A stretch of 13,612 nucleotides of DNA from Bifidobacterium breve (GCA_945889575.1 CAMDBY010000026.1:1-13612), one strand, 5' to 3'. Numbered from the stretch's first letter, positions 1 through 7,383 are shown. The notes: generated by a model from the sequence alone, not told the origin. A program made the numbers and translations.

Positions 1-563
1 GCTACACAAACCTTTACGCTCACTGTCACACTGGCAGCTCCAGCTTTCACATTGTCGTCAAGTACTGAGTCGAAAGTACAAGAGTTGGCGATTGCGGGTT
101 ACACGGTCACCAGTACGGGTGGTGTGATTGCGAGTTACACGATCAGTCCGGCGGCACCTGCTGGCACTTCGTTTAGTTTGTCAACAGGGTTGTTGACGGG
201 CACACCAACAACAGTGCAGGCTGCAACGGAATATACGATCACGGCAACGAACGCGACAGGTACGGCTACACGAACCTTTACGCTCACTGTCACACTGGCA
301 GCTCCAGCGTTTACATTGTCGTCAAGTTCTGAATCGAAAGTACAATTCGTGGCGATTGCGGGTTACACAATTAGTAGTACGGGTGGTCGGATTGCGAGTT
401 ACGCGATTAGTCCGGCGGCACCTGCTGGCACTTCATTTAGTTTGTCAACAGGGTTGTTGACGGGCACACCAACAACAGTGCAGGCTGCAACGGATTATAC
501 GATCACAGCAACAAACGCGAATAGCACCGCAACACAAACCTTTACGCTGACTGTCACAGTGTC
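1..563 (+). repeat. 264-bp in-frame tandem DNA repeat, two full copies plus a partial third
   Basis: Units run 1-264 and 265-528, and a third copy begins at 529 and loses similarity after about 563. The period is exactly 264 bp (88 codons), so gain or loss of a unit keeps the reading frame. By eye the two full units differ at about 27 positions, roughly 90% identity, with an uninterrupted match over the stretch beginning TTTAGTTTGTCAACAGG. The first unit starts right at the window edge, so more copies are likely upstream. The near identity at DNA level suggests recent duplication or homogenisation. Confidence 0.9.
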
Positions 564-1116
564 GATGTGTGCGACTGGTGGGTCATGCACCGTTGGTTTC
601 GACACCGGCCCTGGTGGTGGCATCGTGTTTTATTACTCGGCAATAGCATTCACATCAACAGGCTCGGCCTGTGGCACCAACTGCCACTCTCTTGAAGCTG
701 CACCATCAAATCAAGGACCCTCTGCATGGTGCTCAAATACCTACACGCTCCTTAATGTGACTGCTGAAGGTATTGGTTCGGGTATGGCCAACACGACCAC
801 TGCTGACAGCACCTGCACATCGGGGGCAATTCAAGTTGCTGCTGACTACACCAACAACAGTCTTTCCGATTGGTTTTTGCCTTCCTGGTATGAGTTGAAC
901 GAGTTGTGTAAATATGCACGCAACACCGGCCAAGCAGCTGGCACCAGCATCTCATGTGCTGGTGGAACGTTACGAACAGGTTTTGCTTCTGACTGGTATT
1001 GGAGTTCGTCTGAGTCCCACGCGTACTTCGCGTCGAAGCAGGGCTTCACCTTCGGGTCCAAGAACGGCGCCTATAAGACGAGCGCAGGCTACGTGCGTCC
1101 AGTGCGGGCTTTTTAA
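1..1116 (+). CDS. Secreted/surface protein with tandem Ig-like (He_PIG-type) repeats and a DUF1566-like C-terminal domain, 5' end missing
   Basis: The frame is open from base 1, so the gene begins upstream; the TTG at 52 is only an internal codon. The visible 371 residues hold two 88-residue Ig-like repeats (residues 1-88 and 89-176) and the first strand of a third, then a distinct domain at about 189-371. Each repeat carries the putative-Ig (He_PIG) signature: ISPAAPAGTSFSLSTG, LTGTPTT, and ITATNA before a T/V-rich strand. The last domain contains GFDTGPGGGIVFYY, WFLPSWYELNELC, YWSSSE and a VRPVRAF end, the pattern of DUF1566/Lcl_C-like domains. It has eight cysteines, an even number that suits disulfides outside the cell. 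No sorting signal or membrane helix is seen at the C-terminus. The role is probably adhesion or surface binding; the ligand is unknown. Signal peptide and total repeat number lie outside the window. Confidence 0.85.
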   Translation, partial: ATQTFTLTVTLAAPAFTLSSSTESKVQELAIAGYTVTSTGGVIASYTISPAAPAGTSFSLSTGLLTGTPTTVQAATEYTITATNATGTATRTFTLTVTLAAPAFTLSSSSESKVQFVAIAGYTISSTGGRIASYAISPAAPAGTSFSLSTGLLTGTPTTVQAATDYTITATNANSTATQTFTLTVTVSMCATGGSCTVGFDTGPGGGIVFYYSAIAFTSTGSACGTNCHSLEAAPSNQGPSAWCSNTYTLLNVTAEGIGSGMANTTTADSTCTSGAIQVAADYTNNSLSDWFLPSWYELNELCKYARNTGQAAGTSISCAGGTLRTGFASDWYWSSSESHAYFASKQGFTFGSKNGAYKTSAGYVRPVRAF

Positions 1117-1136
1117 CTATTTACCTATTCATCTAT

Positions 1137-1171
1137 TTGTGTTCGAGCCGCCATCGGCGGTGAGAACACAA
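1137..1171 (+). terminator. Strong hairpin between converging genes, probable terminator or 3'-end structure
   Basis: The outer stem is 1137-1144 paired with 1164-1171 (TTGTGTTC with GAACACAA) and the inner stem is 1147-1152 with 1156-1161, closed by the loop ATC. Between them lie GA (1145-1146) and GA (1162-1163), which in RNA can form tandem sheared G-A pairs. The inner stem also has one G-U pair. Both non-Watson-Crick features favour the plus-strand RNA; the complementary strand would have C-A and TC/TC mismatches. A run of five T (1180-1184) comes 8 nt after the stem, so this is not a textbook intrinsic terminator. It lies 20 bp after the surface-protein stop and about 70 bp beyond the end of the minus-strand hydrolase. 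Confidence 0.55.
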
Positions 1172-1242
1172 GAAAAATGTTTTTGAGGTTTGACCTGTGA
1201 CTGGTGTGCTTCGATGAATTTGGCTGTCACTCAGCGCGATAT

Positions 1243-1896
1243 TTAAACGCCAGCGTAAATATCTAGTGCGTCTTGCAGAGTGATGTCAATCATCACGCCG
1301 GGTTCTGCACGAATTGCTTCCACCCACGGTGGTGACACTTTGCATGTGACAGCAATGGGGTCTGCAAGTCCTGAACCACTAACTGCTAGTCGTGCAAATG
1401 TTGTGGTGTAAGTGGGTGGTCGTGCATCGCGCGACAACTCAATGAGTGCCCATGGGTCTGGAGTTGTTCCTGTGCGGTCTCCGCCCGATGTGATCTCCGA
1501 ATTAGATGTTGCATGAATTGCTCCGCCAGCAAGTCCTGGGCCATCAATCAACACTGCACCGCGAACCAACGTTGGTCGCGCGCCAGCAATGAGAAACGCA
1601 ATGTAGGCACCAAGTCCTCTGCCAACAACGGTCGCTTCACCAATGTGGCGTAGGGCGATATCGGCGTCTGCCATAAGGATTTCTGAGGAATAACCGCCGC
1701 CGGCTGGGACAGATGAATCACCATGGCCGGTGAAATCAAGAGCCCACACTGGGCCGTCCCAATCAACAGCAAGTGCTGACATCATGGCTGCGCTTTCGCC
1801 GAGTCCGTGTAAGAACAACAATGGGCGGCCAGTTCCAGGCCGAACTTCATGCAATGCAAGAGTGACTTTGTTGTGTTGAAGCATCACTGTGTTCAT
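1243..1896 (-). CDS. Degenerate alpha/beta-hydrolase-fold protein, catalytic residues apparently lost
   Basis: This 217-residue protein has the start of an alpha/beta hydrolase: LLFLHGLGES (26-35, oxyanion-loop HG) and ALDFTGHGDS (52-61). Where the nucleophile elbow G-x-S-x-G should be, it reads G92-R93-G94-L95-G96, so the serine is a glycine; I checked the codons (GGC AGA GGA CTT GGT). The C-terminal region IAVTCKVSPPWVEAIRAEPG aligns with the usual acid strand and following helix but has no Asp at the expected place, and the final strand ends DITLQDALDIYAG with no catalytic His. It is also short for the family (usually 250-300). The start overlaps the upstream hydrolase stop as ATGA, and a GGAG lies 8 nt before the ATG, so translation is probably coupled. 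A non-catalytic partner, binding protein or decaying paralogue are all possible. Confidence 0.75.
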   Translation of the reverse strand: MNTVMLQHNKVTLALHEVRPGTGRPLLFLHGLGESAAMMSALAVDWDGPVWALDFTGHGDSSVPAGGGYSSEILMADADIALRHIGEATVVGRGLGAYIAFLIAGARPTLVRGAVLIDGPGLAGGAIHATSNSEITSGGDRTGTTPDPWALIELSRDARPPTYTTTFARLAVSGSGLADPIAVTCKVSPPWVEAIRAEPGVMIDITLQDALDIYAGV

Positions 1897-2801
1897 GACA
1901 AGAACTCCAAAATCAATTTGCTGACTCTTTCGGGTTCTTCAATATGAATGAAGTGCCCGATGTCTTCAAGAACTTCAAGTCGTCCACTGGAAGGAATCCA
2001 TGGCAACACATCACGCGGGCGAGCACCCCAACCCATTGGCTCATCAAAGGTGCCAAGTAATCCGAGGAACGGCATCGTGAGTGCAGCCATTCGTAATGAT
2101 GCCCATTCGGGACGCCACGGACCGAAACCACCGAAACGCATCGTGGGGTCGAGTTTCCAACGCCAACCATCTGCGTCTTGTTGTGCGCCGATTGTTACGA
2201 GGTATTCAAGCCACTCAACAGAAAGGCGAGGGTTCATTTTTCCTCTGCGTTGTGCAAGGTCAACCAAAGTTCCTGGCTTGCGTTCTGATGCTGCAGCTTC
2301 ATGACGGAAATCAAGCCATGAACCAATTGAGTCTGCAAGCAGTCGAGATTGATCGTGATCTGGAACGTCTGGCATACGACGCTTGCTCGGCATGCCATCG
2401 ATATTGACCATTGCAGAAATGCGGTATGGGCATGAGTCGGCAAGCTGCATCATGAGTGCACCGCCCTTTGAATGTGCGATGACAGGTGCAGCTTTGTTGG
2501 TCGTTGCAGACATCACTGACAGAGCATCGCGAATATCTGCATCCCATCCGTAGAGGGGGGCATGTTCGCTATCGCCGTGGCCGCGGTGGTCCCAAGCAAT
2601 AACCCGGTAACCAGCGGCAGCAATAAGAGGGGCGAAAACGTCGAACGTGCCAGCAAAGTCAGAGCCACCATGCACCAGAAAGAGTGGGGGGTTTGATTCG
2701 GCGCCCCATTCATAGACCGCAAGATCAACGCCATCAGCATTGTGGCGATACGAACGGGTTGGGCGTTCAGCGCCGGGGTAGGAGCGAGTCTCAGGAGTCA
2801 T
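1893..2801 (-). CDS. Alpha/beta-fold hydrolase with intact catalytic triad
   Basis: A 302-residue alpha/beta hydrolase of usual length. Visible motifs: PPLFLVHGGSD (38-48, oxyanion region), VIAWDHRGHGDSE (67-79), nucleophile elbow A109-H-S111-K-G, an acid on LLGTFDEP (D253), and IGHFIHIEEPERV with H283 as the catalytic histidine. The cap region (about 138-235) is rich in Trp and Arg. These residues are those of serine hydrolases of the epoxide-hydrolase/esterase type; the nucleophile is Ser, so it is an esterase, lactonase or acylhydrolase rather than a dehalogenase or epoxide hydrolase, which use Asp. No signal peptide is seen, so it is cytoplasmic. It is the first gene of a two-gene unit with the degenerate paralogue downstream. 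The substrate cannot be told from sequence. Confidence 0.88.
   Translation of the reverse strand: MTPETRSYPGAERPTRSYRHNADGVDLAVYEWGAESNPPLFLVHGGSDFAGTFDVFAPLIAAAGYRVIAWDHRGHGDSEHAPLYGWDADIRDALSVMSATTNKAAPVIAHSKGGALMMQLADSCPYRISAMVNIDGMPSKRRMPDVPDHDQSRLLADSIGSWLDFRHEAAASERKPGTLVDLAQRRGKMNPRLSVEWLEYLVTIGAQQDADGWRWKLDPTMRFGGFGPWRPEWASLRMAALTMPFLGLLGTFDEPMGWGARPRDVLPWIPSSGRLEVLEDIGHFIHIEEPERVSKLILEFLS
1905..1908 (-). promoter_or_regulatory. Shine-Dalgarno GGAG for the second hydrolase
   Basis: On the minus strand GGAG is followed by eight bases and the ATG at 1896-1894. It lies inside the end of the upstream hydrolase gene, whose stop overlaps this start as ATGA. It is one of the few recognisable Shine-Dalgarno sequences in the window and supports the chosen start and translational coupling. 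Confidence 0.6.
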
Positions 2802-2810
2802 GAACCATAC

Positions 2811-2816
2811 AGATTA
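2811..2816 (-). promoter_or_regulatory. Possible -10 element of the hydrolase pair
   Basis: On the minus strand TAATCT lies nine bases before the ATG at 2801. A transcript starting about 6-7 nt after it would have a leader of two or three bases. No convincing -35 is seen. The 79-bp divergent gap to the LysM gene offers no other clear hexamer for this strand. Confidence 0.35.
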
Positions 2817-2880
2817 GAACAGAGCCCCTCGTTTTCTCTTATGGGGGCGTACTACATATGAGGGCTGTGACAGACATAAC

Positions 2881-3249
2881 ATGGCAAGAATGTTTCTGCG
2901 CACTCGACTTCATATGTATCTGTTGTGGAGCACATGCTTGTTCGGGCTGCTTGCGTTCTTTTCCTACTTACTGACCGATAGCGGATCATCATCGTCTGCC
3001 ACCACGATTGCTGCAAGTACCTCGAGCACCAGTATTTCTCCGACCAACACAGCGCCGCCATTGAAGTACACAGTTCTTCCCGGTGAATCGCTGTATGGAA
3101 TTGCCGAAAAACTGAAAATCAGTGCACCTGCACTTGTCGCGCTAAACAAGATAAAAAATCCTGATCGTGTTGACGCAGGAACTGTGTTGTTACTACCTCC
3201 AGCAACGGGTTTTGTGCCGATAGGTGCAACTACCACCATGCAACCATGA
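2881..3249 (+). CDS. Small membrane-anchored LysM-domain protein
   Basis: A 122-residue protein with a basic N-terminus (MARMFLRTRLH), one hydrophobic segment at about 13-31, a Ser/Thr-rich linker (about 34-60) and one LysM domain at about 62-106. The LysM pattern is clear: YTVLPGESLYGIAEKLKIS, then LNKIKNPDRVDAGTVLLLPP. LysM binds the glycan of peptidoglycan, so the likely topology is a single-pass or uncleaved signal anchor with LysM outside the membrane. No catalytic domain is attached. There is no clear ribosome site at this ATG; the ATG at 2890 is an alternative that would shorten the basic head. It is divergent from the hydrolase pair and 45 bp ahead of the hydroxylase gene; a functional link to either is not evident. 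Confidence 0.85.
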   Translation: MARMFLRTRLHMYLLWSTCLFGLLAFFSYLLTDSGSSSSATTIAASTSSTSISPTNTAPPLKYTVLPGESLYGIAEKLKISAPALVALNKIKNPDRVDAGTVLLLPPATGFVPIGATTTMQP

Positions 3250-3282
3250 CATTGGTCCTTCCATTCAGTACTCACAACTCCG

Positions 3283-3288
3283 TACAAT
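3283..3288 (+). promoter_or_regulatory. Probable -10 box of a leaderless transcript for the hydroxylase gene
   Basis: TACAAT is followed by six bases (GAACTC) and then the ATG at 3295, which places the expected transcription start at or within a base of the A of ATG. No Shine-Dalgarno sequence is present and the -35 region is weak. This spacing decides the start of the downstream gene. Confidence 0.55.
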
Positions 3289-3294
3289 GAACTC

Positions 3295-3990
3295 ATGAGC
3301 ACCGCATTCTGGCCAACACAAGAACACTGGTCCGTTGCAATTCCATTGCAGACTCCGCACGTTCGACTTGACTGTTTAGCTGAAACTGGTTTCGTTGTGT
3401 TACGTGATGCGCCGTTCGATGTTCCTGCATCTGAATGGGAATCACTTGAGTACATGGATTGGAAAAGTGGTGGCGACACAAACTTTGCGCCGCTTGCTTC
3501 TGCTGATGGTGAACTTGACTGCCGTGGTTTTTGGGACAAAGGCAAAACTGACAAAGATGCACTGTGGACTTCGAATGCATCATCTGCTCCAACACTGAAG
3601 AATTACGTTGATTCCATTGGTGCAAACTTCGGTCGCGTGCGCATCATCAAATTGGAGCCACAAAATCATGAGCAGGCTTTGCGCAACATTCACCGTGATG
3701 ACAACAACCGCTTTAATCCAGACAATGAAGGCTGGGTTGTTCGCACATGGATGGAACTAACGGACTGCCCCGATAGCTATATGTTGCTGATGGATAATGG
3801 CCCAGATGGCTTGCCAGACCGGGCAACAGAGCGCCGTGTGCCATTACACAAGGGTTCTCGATTTCTTGTTGACACACAACGGTTGTGGCACGTTGTTGTT
3901 CATAATCATGACTTCCCGCGTTATGCGTTGATTACAAGTCTTGAGAGCGGAACCGCGCTCGACTCGTTTGTTACTGCCGAAAAGGCTTAG
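3295..3990 (+). CDS. Aspartyl/asparaginyl beta-hydroxylase-like Fe(II)/2-oxoglutarate dioxygenase (putative)
   Basis: A 231-residue soluble protein. The C-terminal half looks like a double-stranded beta-helix oxygenase: IHRDDNNRF supplies H133-x-D135, LWHVVVHNHDFPRYALI supplies the distal H199 and an Arg (R209) placed to bind 2-oxoglutarate. The order and spacing (66 residues between D135 and H199) fit the Asp/Asn hydroxylase-type family, whose members hydroxylate side chains of peptides, lipids or small amino acids. The N-terminal 100 residues contain many Trp and acidic residues and are not recognisable. It is followed after 30 bp by the ceramidase-like gene on the same strand, so the two may be cotranscribed. 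The substrate is unknown; the Fe/2OG assignment rests on motifs only. Confidence 0.65.
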   Translation: MSTAFWPTQEHWSVAIPLQTPHVRLDCLAETGFVVLRDAPFDVPASEWESLEYMDWKSGGDTNFAPLASADGELDCRGFWDKGKTDKDALWTSNASSAPTLKNYVDSIGANFGRVRIIKLEPQNHEQALRNIHRDDNNRFNPDNEGWVVRTWMELTDCPDSYMLLMDNGPDGLPDRATERRVPLHKGSRFLVDTQRLWHVVVHNHDFPRYALITSLESGTALDSFVTAEKA

Positions 3991-4020
3991 TTTCGCTACT
4001 GAGGCTTACTCGGGGGAAAC

Positions 4021-5418
4021 ATGATTACAACATTTGTTGGTGTCGCATCAGTTGATATCACGCCGTCATATCCAGTCATGCTTGGTGGTTTTGGTCAGAG
4101 AATTACGCCGTCTGATTCTGTTCACGATGCCATAGAAACTGTTGCGCTCTGTATTGGTGGAGATGATCCGTTGTTGGTCATTACTGCAGATCTCATTGCA
4201 ATGGCAGCTCCGGTTACGAAGGAAGTTGTTGAACAGATTCATCTGGCTACTGGTATCGACACCAATCGGATACTGCTGGCCGCATCACATACGCATTCAG
4301 CCCCTGTGCCGTACGACCCATCTGGGTTAGCAATAGGAGTGCAACAGTTTTCCCAGCAACTGACTGATGCACTGATCAAAGCAGGTATTGAAGCGTTTCA
4401 TTCACGACGCCCAGCGCGCATTGTTAGCGGCTATGGCGATGCCCGCATCGGATTTAATCGATGGAAACCGAACGATGTTCAAGAAGTAGACACACGCATC
4501 CCTGTTCTGTTGGCTATCGACTCTCAGTCTGATTCCCCGTTTGCAGTTCTTTTTGGCAGTGGATGCCACCCAACAACCATGGGCTGGGACAACCCAGAAG
4601 TGTCGGCTGACTACCCAGGCGAGGCAAAACGCTCGATTAGAAAGGCGTTGCCAGGAGTTACCCCGCTATTCATCAATACAACAGAAGGTGACATTGTCCC
4701 GACAACATCACCACAGCGGGATGCATTAGATCCTCGGGGCTATTGCGACAGCTCTTTTGAAGACACCAAAAAGATTGGAGCTCAACTCGCAGAAGCTGTA
4801 GTAGCCAAGATGGCTGAACTCACAAAAGACTCATCCACTGCAGACGATGGGCTTCTTGGGATGAAGTCTTCAACCTTGGAGTTAATGCCAAACAATGGAG
4901 GGTTAGACGAAAGTGCGGCTGAACTTCGGTTAGCCAAGAGCATTGCTGATTTGAAGGAATTCCTTGGTGCCGATTTCCAAACGACAGTTCCCATGTCGCA
5001 GCTATGGGCTGCTGCATCGCATGCGGTGATCTCTCTCGATATGTCTGAGAGCGAAATGAGACGCATCATGATTGCATGTTGTTACTACCTAGGTTTGACA
5101 GCCAGAAAAGCTCGTCCTACGCCTTCAACGCCGATCAATTTCCCGATTCAGGTCTTAGTAATTGACACTCTTAAGTTTTTGGCAATGCCAGGAGAAGTAC
5201 TGGTTGCGCTTGGCCGTAGGTGGAGTGAATTGAATCAGTCTGATCGCGCCTTTGTCATTGGTTTAGCGAACACGAGTTTTCGGTATTTGCCCATGCGAGA
5301 ACATTTCGAAGAAAAAGGTGGCGACGAGAGATATGAAACTGTCACTGCAGGTGTTGCACCCGGAGAGATTGATCGCGTCCTAGAGTTCGGCTCACAAATA
5401 ATGGCTGGAATTCTTTAG
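4021..5418 (+). CDS. Neutral/alkaline ceramidase-like metallohydrolase, non-canonical active site
   Basis: A 465-residue protein beginning GVASVDITPSYPVMLGGFGQR, the standard opening of the neutral ceramidase N-terminal domain family. The family's metal-site motifs are present: SHTHSAP (H90, H92) and GSGCHPTTMG (H183), followed by SADYPG. The family loop that carries the nucleophile in true ceramidases, G-D-V-S-P-N, reads G223-D-I-V-P-T here, so the catalytic serine is a valine. It is also shorter than true ceramidases (about 650-780 residues) and has no signal peptide, so it is probably a cytoplasmic hydrolase of another N-acyl or related bond rather than a ceramidase. A purine-rich GGGGGAAAC stands directly before the ATG. 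It is downstream of the hydroxylase and converges on the oxidoreductase with a four-base stop overlap. Confidence 0.75.
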   Translation: MITTFVGVASVDITPSYPVMLGGFGQRITPSDSVHDAIETVALCIGGDDPLLVITADLIAMAAPVTKEVVEQIHLATGIDTNRILLAASHTHSAPVPYDPSGLAIGVQQFSQQLTDALIKAGIEAFHSRRPARIVSGYGDARIGFNRWKPNDVQEVDTRIPVLLAIDSQSDSPFAVLFGSGCHPTTMGWDNPEVSADYPGEAKRSIRKALPGVTPLFINTTEGDIVPTTSPQRDALDPRGYCDSSFEDTKKIGAQLAEAVVAKMAELTKDSSTADDGLLGMKSSTLELMPNNGGLDESAAELRLAKSIADLKEFLGADFQTTVPMSQLWAAASHAVISLDMSESEMRRIMIACCYYLGLTARKARPTPSTPINFPIQVLVIDTLKFLAMPGEVLVALGRRWSELNQSDRAFVIGLANTSFRYLPMREHFEEKGGDERYETVTAGVAPGEIDRVLEFGSQIMAGIL

Positions 5419-6362
5419 GCCGCTGCAGCCTTGTAAGCCTTCTCGACAATATCGAGTGCAGTAAATCCGACTTCTGCAGAACATGCAGGAGTTGCGCCAG
5501 AGGAAATGCAAGCCACAACGTCTTGTAGTTGTCGTGCATACATTTCGGTCTCACAGTGGTTGTATCCCTTAGGAACTGGCGGCATGTTTGGCCATATCTT
5601 CCTGTAACCAGTTGTGCCCATTACTTCTGTCTCAGCCTCAAGGCCTCGAAGTTTTGGTTGCCACCAGCCTGATTCGATAACTGAGCACACTCCGTTGTCC
5701 CAATCGACAGTGATGATGCCGTCATCGTCGACTTCGTAATCACCATATTTTCCGAATCCAATTGTTGCTTGCACACGAACTGGTTGAGGATCATCGAGAA
5801 GAAAACGTGCTGTATCTATTGCATGGATTCCCATATCAATGAGTGCCCCGCCTCCTGCAAGTGACTTATCAATGAACCATCCTGATGGACCCCAGTGAGC
5901 ATGAACACCGTAACCATGTGTGCGAATGACTTTTCCTAGTTCGCCAGCACGAATCGAGTCTCGAAATGAAATGACTTCTGGGTGGTATCGCCACATATGA
6001 CCAACAGCAAGCAACCGATCGTGTGCGTGAGCAACGGTCATCATTTCAAGCATCTGGGTCGTGTCCATTGCGGCAGGTTTTTCTACTAAGACATGCTTAC
6101 CCATTTGAAGCGCATAGATGGTTTGCTCATAATGCAAATAATTTGGCGTGCAAACAACCACAAGGTCTGCCGTTGTGGTGTCAATGAGTTGTTTCCAATC
6201 ATCAGTGACATGAGAGATGTCATGTTTATTGGCAAATTGGACAGCTTTGTCGCCGTTATGGCCTGATACTCCAACGGTCTGGATACCTACTTCGCGAGCA
6301 GCCTTGATATGCATGTCAGCAATAAAGCCATAACCGAGTGTGACAATCTCTGGATTCTTCAT
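5415..6362 (-). CDS. Gfo/Idh/MocA-family NAD(P)-dependent oxidoreductase
   Basis: A 315-residue member of the glucose-fructose oxidoreductase/inositol dehydrogenase family. The N-terminal Rossmann loop is LGYGFIADMHI (G10, G12, A15), the catalytic lysine is in the VEKP motif (K95), and GGGALIDMGIHAID carries the conserved D176 and H180. Such enzymes oxidise or reduce a hydroxyl of a sugar, sugar phosphate or cyclitol. I chose the ATG at 6362 rather than the longer frame from 6398: it gives the ATGA overlap with the upstream dehydrogenase stop, and the Rossmann strand starts right after it. It is the last gene of the three-gene minus-strand operon. The paired DegT aminotransferase suggests it makes the keto substrate, as NtdC does for NtdA in kanosamine synthesis; that pairing is inference. 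Confidence 0.87.
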   Translation of the reverse strand: MKNPEIVTLGYGFIADMHIKAAREVGIQTVGVSGHNGDKAVQFANKHDISHVTDDWKQLIDTTTADLVVVCTPNYLHYEQTIYALQMGKHVLVEKPAAMDTTQMLEMMTVAHAHDRLLAVGHMWRYHPEVISFRDSIRAGELGKVIRTHGYGVHAHWGPSGWFIDKSLAGGGALIDMGIHAIDTARFLLDDPQPVRVQATIGFGKYGDYEVDDDGIITVDWDNGVCSVIESGWWQPKLRGLEAETEVMGTTGYRKIWPNMPPVPKGYNHCETEMYARQLQDVVACISSGATPACSAEVGFTALDIVEKAYKAAAA

Positions 6363-7381
6363 ATGCTCACTCGCGGCAATGATGTCACCGTGTTCCATGC
6401 CGCAGAAATTTCAGACTCGGTAATGTCATGCGTATTGATGATTGAATAATCAAGTTCTTCTTTAGTGGTGTATTCAGCAAGAGACTTCAGCGTTTCGAAG
6501 AACTGCTGTTGACTGATTCCGATATCGAGTGGGTTTGCACGAACTCCGGACTGCGAAACGATCTTTCGCACTCGTTCCACATCGTTTCCTTGCACCGAAG
6601 CCATTGCTGTAACTCCCATAGCTACAACCTCACCGTGCACATAATGGTCGCCAGTTGAATGCTCAAGGGCGTAGACCAGGAAGTGTTCAGAACCTTCTTC
6701 AAAGCGACTATGTCCGGCAACGGCGCACGCTGCACCAATTCGTCGATACGCATCAGCAACAAATCGAACACCAGATTCTGTAACTGCTCCGACATCACCA
6801 ATTGTGGCCTCGAGTTCATCGAGTAATGAATTTCCCAAGGCGTAGAGATTGTCATTCCATCGATCTTCTTGTTTGGCGTCGATCGCGAGTTTCCAGTCAA
6901 ATAGCCCGGTGTGGCAGGAGAGTATGTCTCCGACACCGGCACGATTCAGATGTTTGGGTGCGCTTCGAATAAGAGGGATATCAAGAACAACCATCTTCGG
7001 CATTATCTTTCCAACGTATTGAACGTTGCCGTTGACTCGCACGCCTATTGCATCGGTAAAGCCAGCGTCAACACTGGTAATTGTAGGCACTTGGATAAGA
7101 GTTGAACCATGTTTCCAGGCCAAAAACTTTGCGGTGTCTAACGCAGTTCCACCGCCAACACCAACAACTGTGGAAGTTGCGTGAGTTGTGGACGCAATCT
7201 CCTCCAAATGTTTAATGTCCATGTTCCATGCAGAAATTGCCTGTGTTGGTGTTGGAAGAATTTGAGAGAGTGCTTCCCATGGTGGATCGTTGTACACAAC
7301 GGTGACATCGCTGATTTCGCTGAATAGTTCTTGAATTGATATCTCTTGAACAGAAATAGTCGGTGTCAAGTCATCACTCAT
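6359..7381 (-). CDS. Glycerol-1-phosphate dehydrogenase (AraM/EgsA)-like metal-dependent polyol dehydrogenase
   Basis: A 340-residue member of the iron-ADH/dehydroquinate-synthase-fold superfamily. The nucleotide site is VGGGTALDTAKFLA (G76-G78, D82, K85). The block QVPTITSVDAGFTDAIG, then SAPKHLNRAGVGDILSC and FDWKLA, closely parallels bacterial G1P dehydrogenases. The expected metal ligands are all present: D152 (GDIL), H233 (GSEHF) and H249 (VHGE). It lacks the GGGVIGDLAG-type loop of sugar phosphate cyclases, so I favour a dehydrogenase of glycerol phosphate or another polyol phosphate over a 2-deoxy-scyllo-inosose synthase. It starts two bases after the aminotransferase stop and overlaps the next start by ATGA, so it is tightly coupled to both. 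The actual substrate is open: genome context points to an aminated polyol rather than lipid synthesis. Confidence 0.78.
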   Translation of the reverse strand: MSDDLTPTISVQEISIQELFSEISDVTVVYNDPPWEALSQILPTPTQAISAWNMDIKHLEEIASTTHATSTVVGVGGGTALDTAKFLAWKHGSTLIQVPTITSVDAGFTDAIGVRVNGNVQYVGKIMPKMVVLDIPLIRSAPKHLNRAGVGDILSCHTGLFDWKLAIDAKQEDRWNDNLYALGNSLLDELEATIGDVGAVTESGVRFVADAYRRIGAACAVAGHSRFEEGSEHFLVYALEHSTGDHYVHGEVVAMGVTAMASVQGNDVERVRKIVSQSGVRANPLDIGISQQQFFETLKSLAEYTTKEELDYSIINTHDITESEISAAWNTVTSLPRVSI

Positions 7382-7383
7382 CG

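Noticed and set aside
1..563. CRISPR array
   Set aside because: The repeats are 264-bp coding units with no short repeat-spacer pattern.
2964..3554. 196-residue minus-strand open frame
   Set aside because: Antisense to the LysM and hydroxylase genes, both of which carry recognisable motifs and a promoter; no family signal of its own.
6363..6398. 12-residue N-terminal extension of the Gfo/Idh enzyme
   Set aside because: It would overlap the upstream gene by 40 bases; the ATGA overlap at 6362 and the immediate Rossmann strand favour the shorter start.
6359..7381. Sugar phosphate cyclase (2-deoxy-scyllo-inosose or dehydroquinate synthase)
   Set aside because: Attractive next to an inosose-type aminotransferase, but the nucleotide loop and the SVDAGFTDAIG and GVGDILSC blocks are of the G1PDH type.
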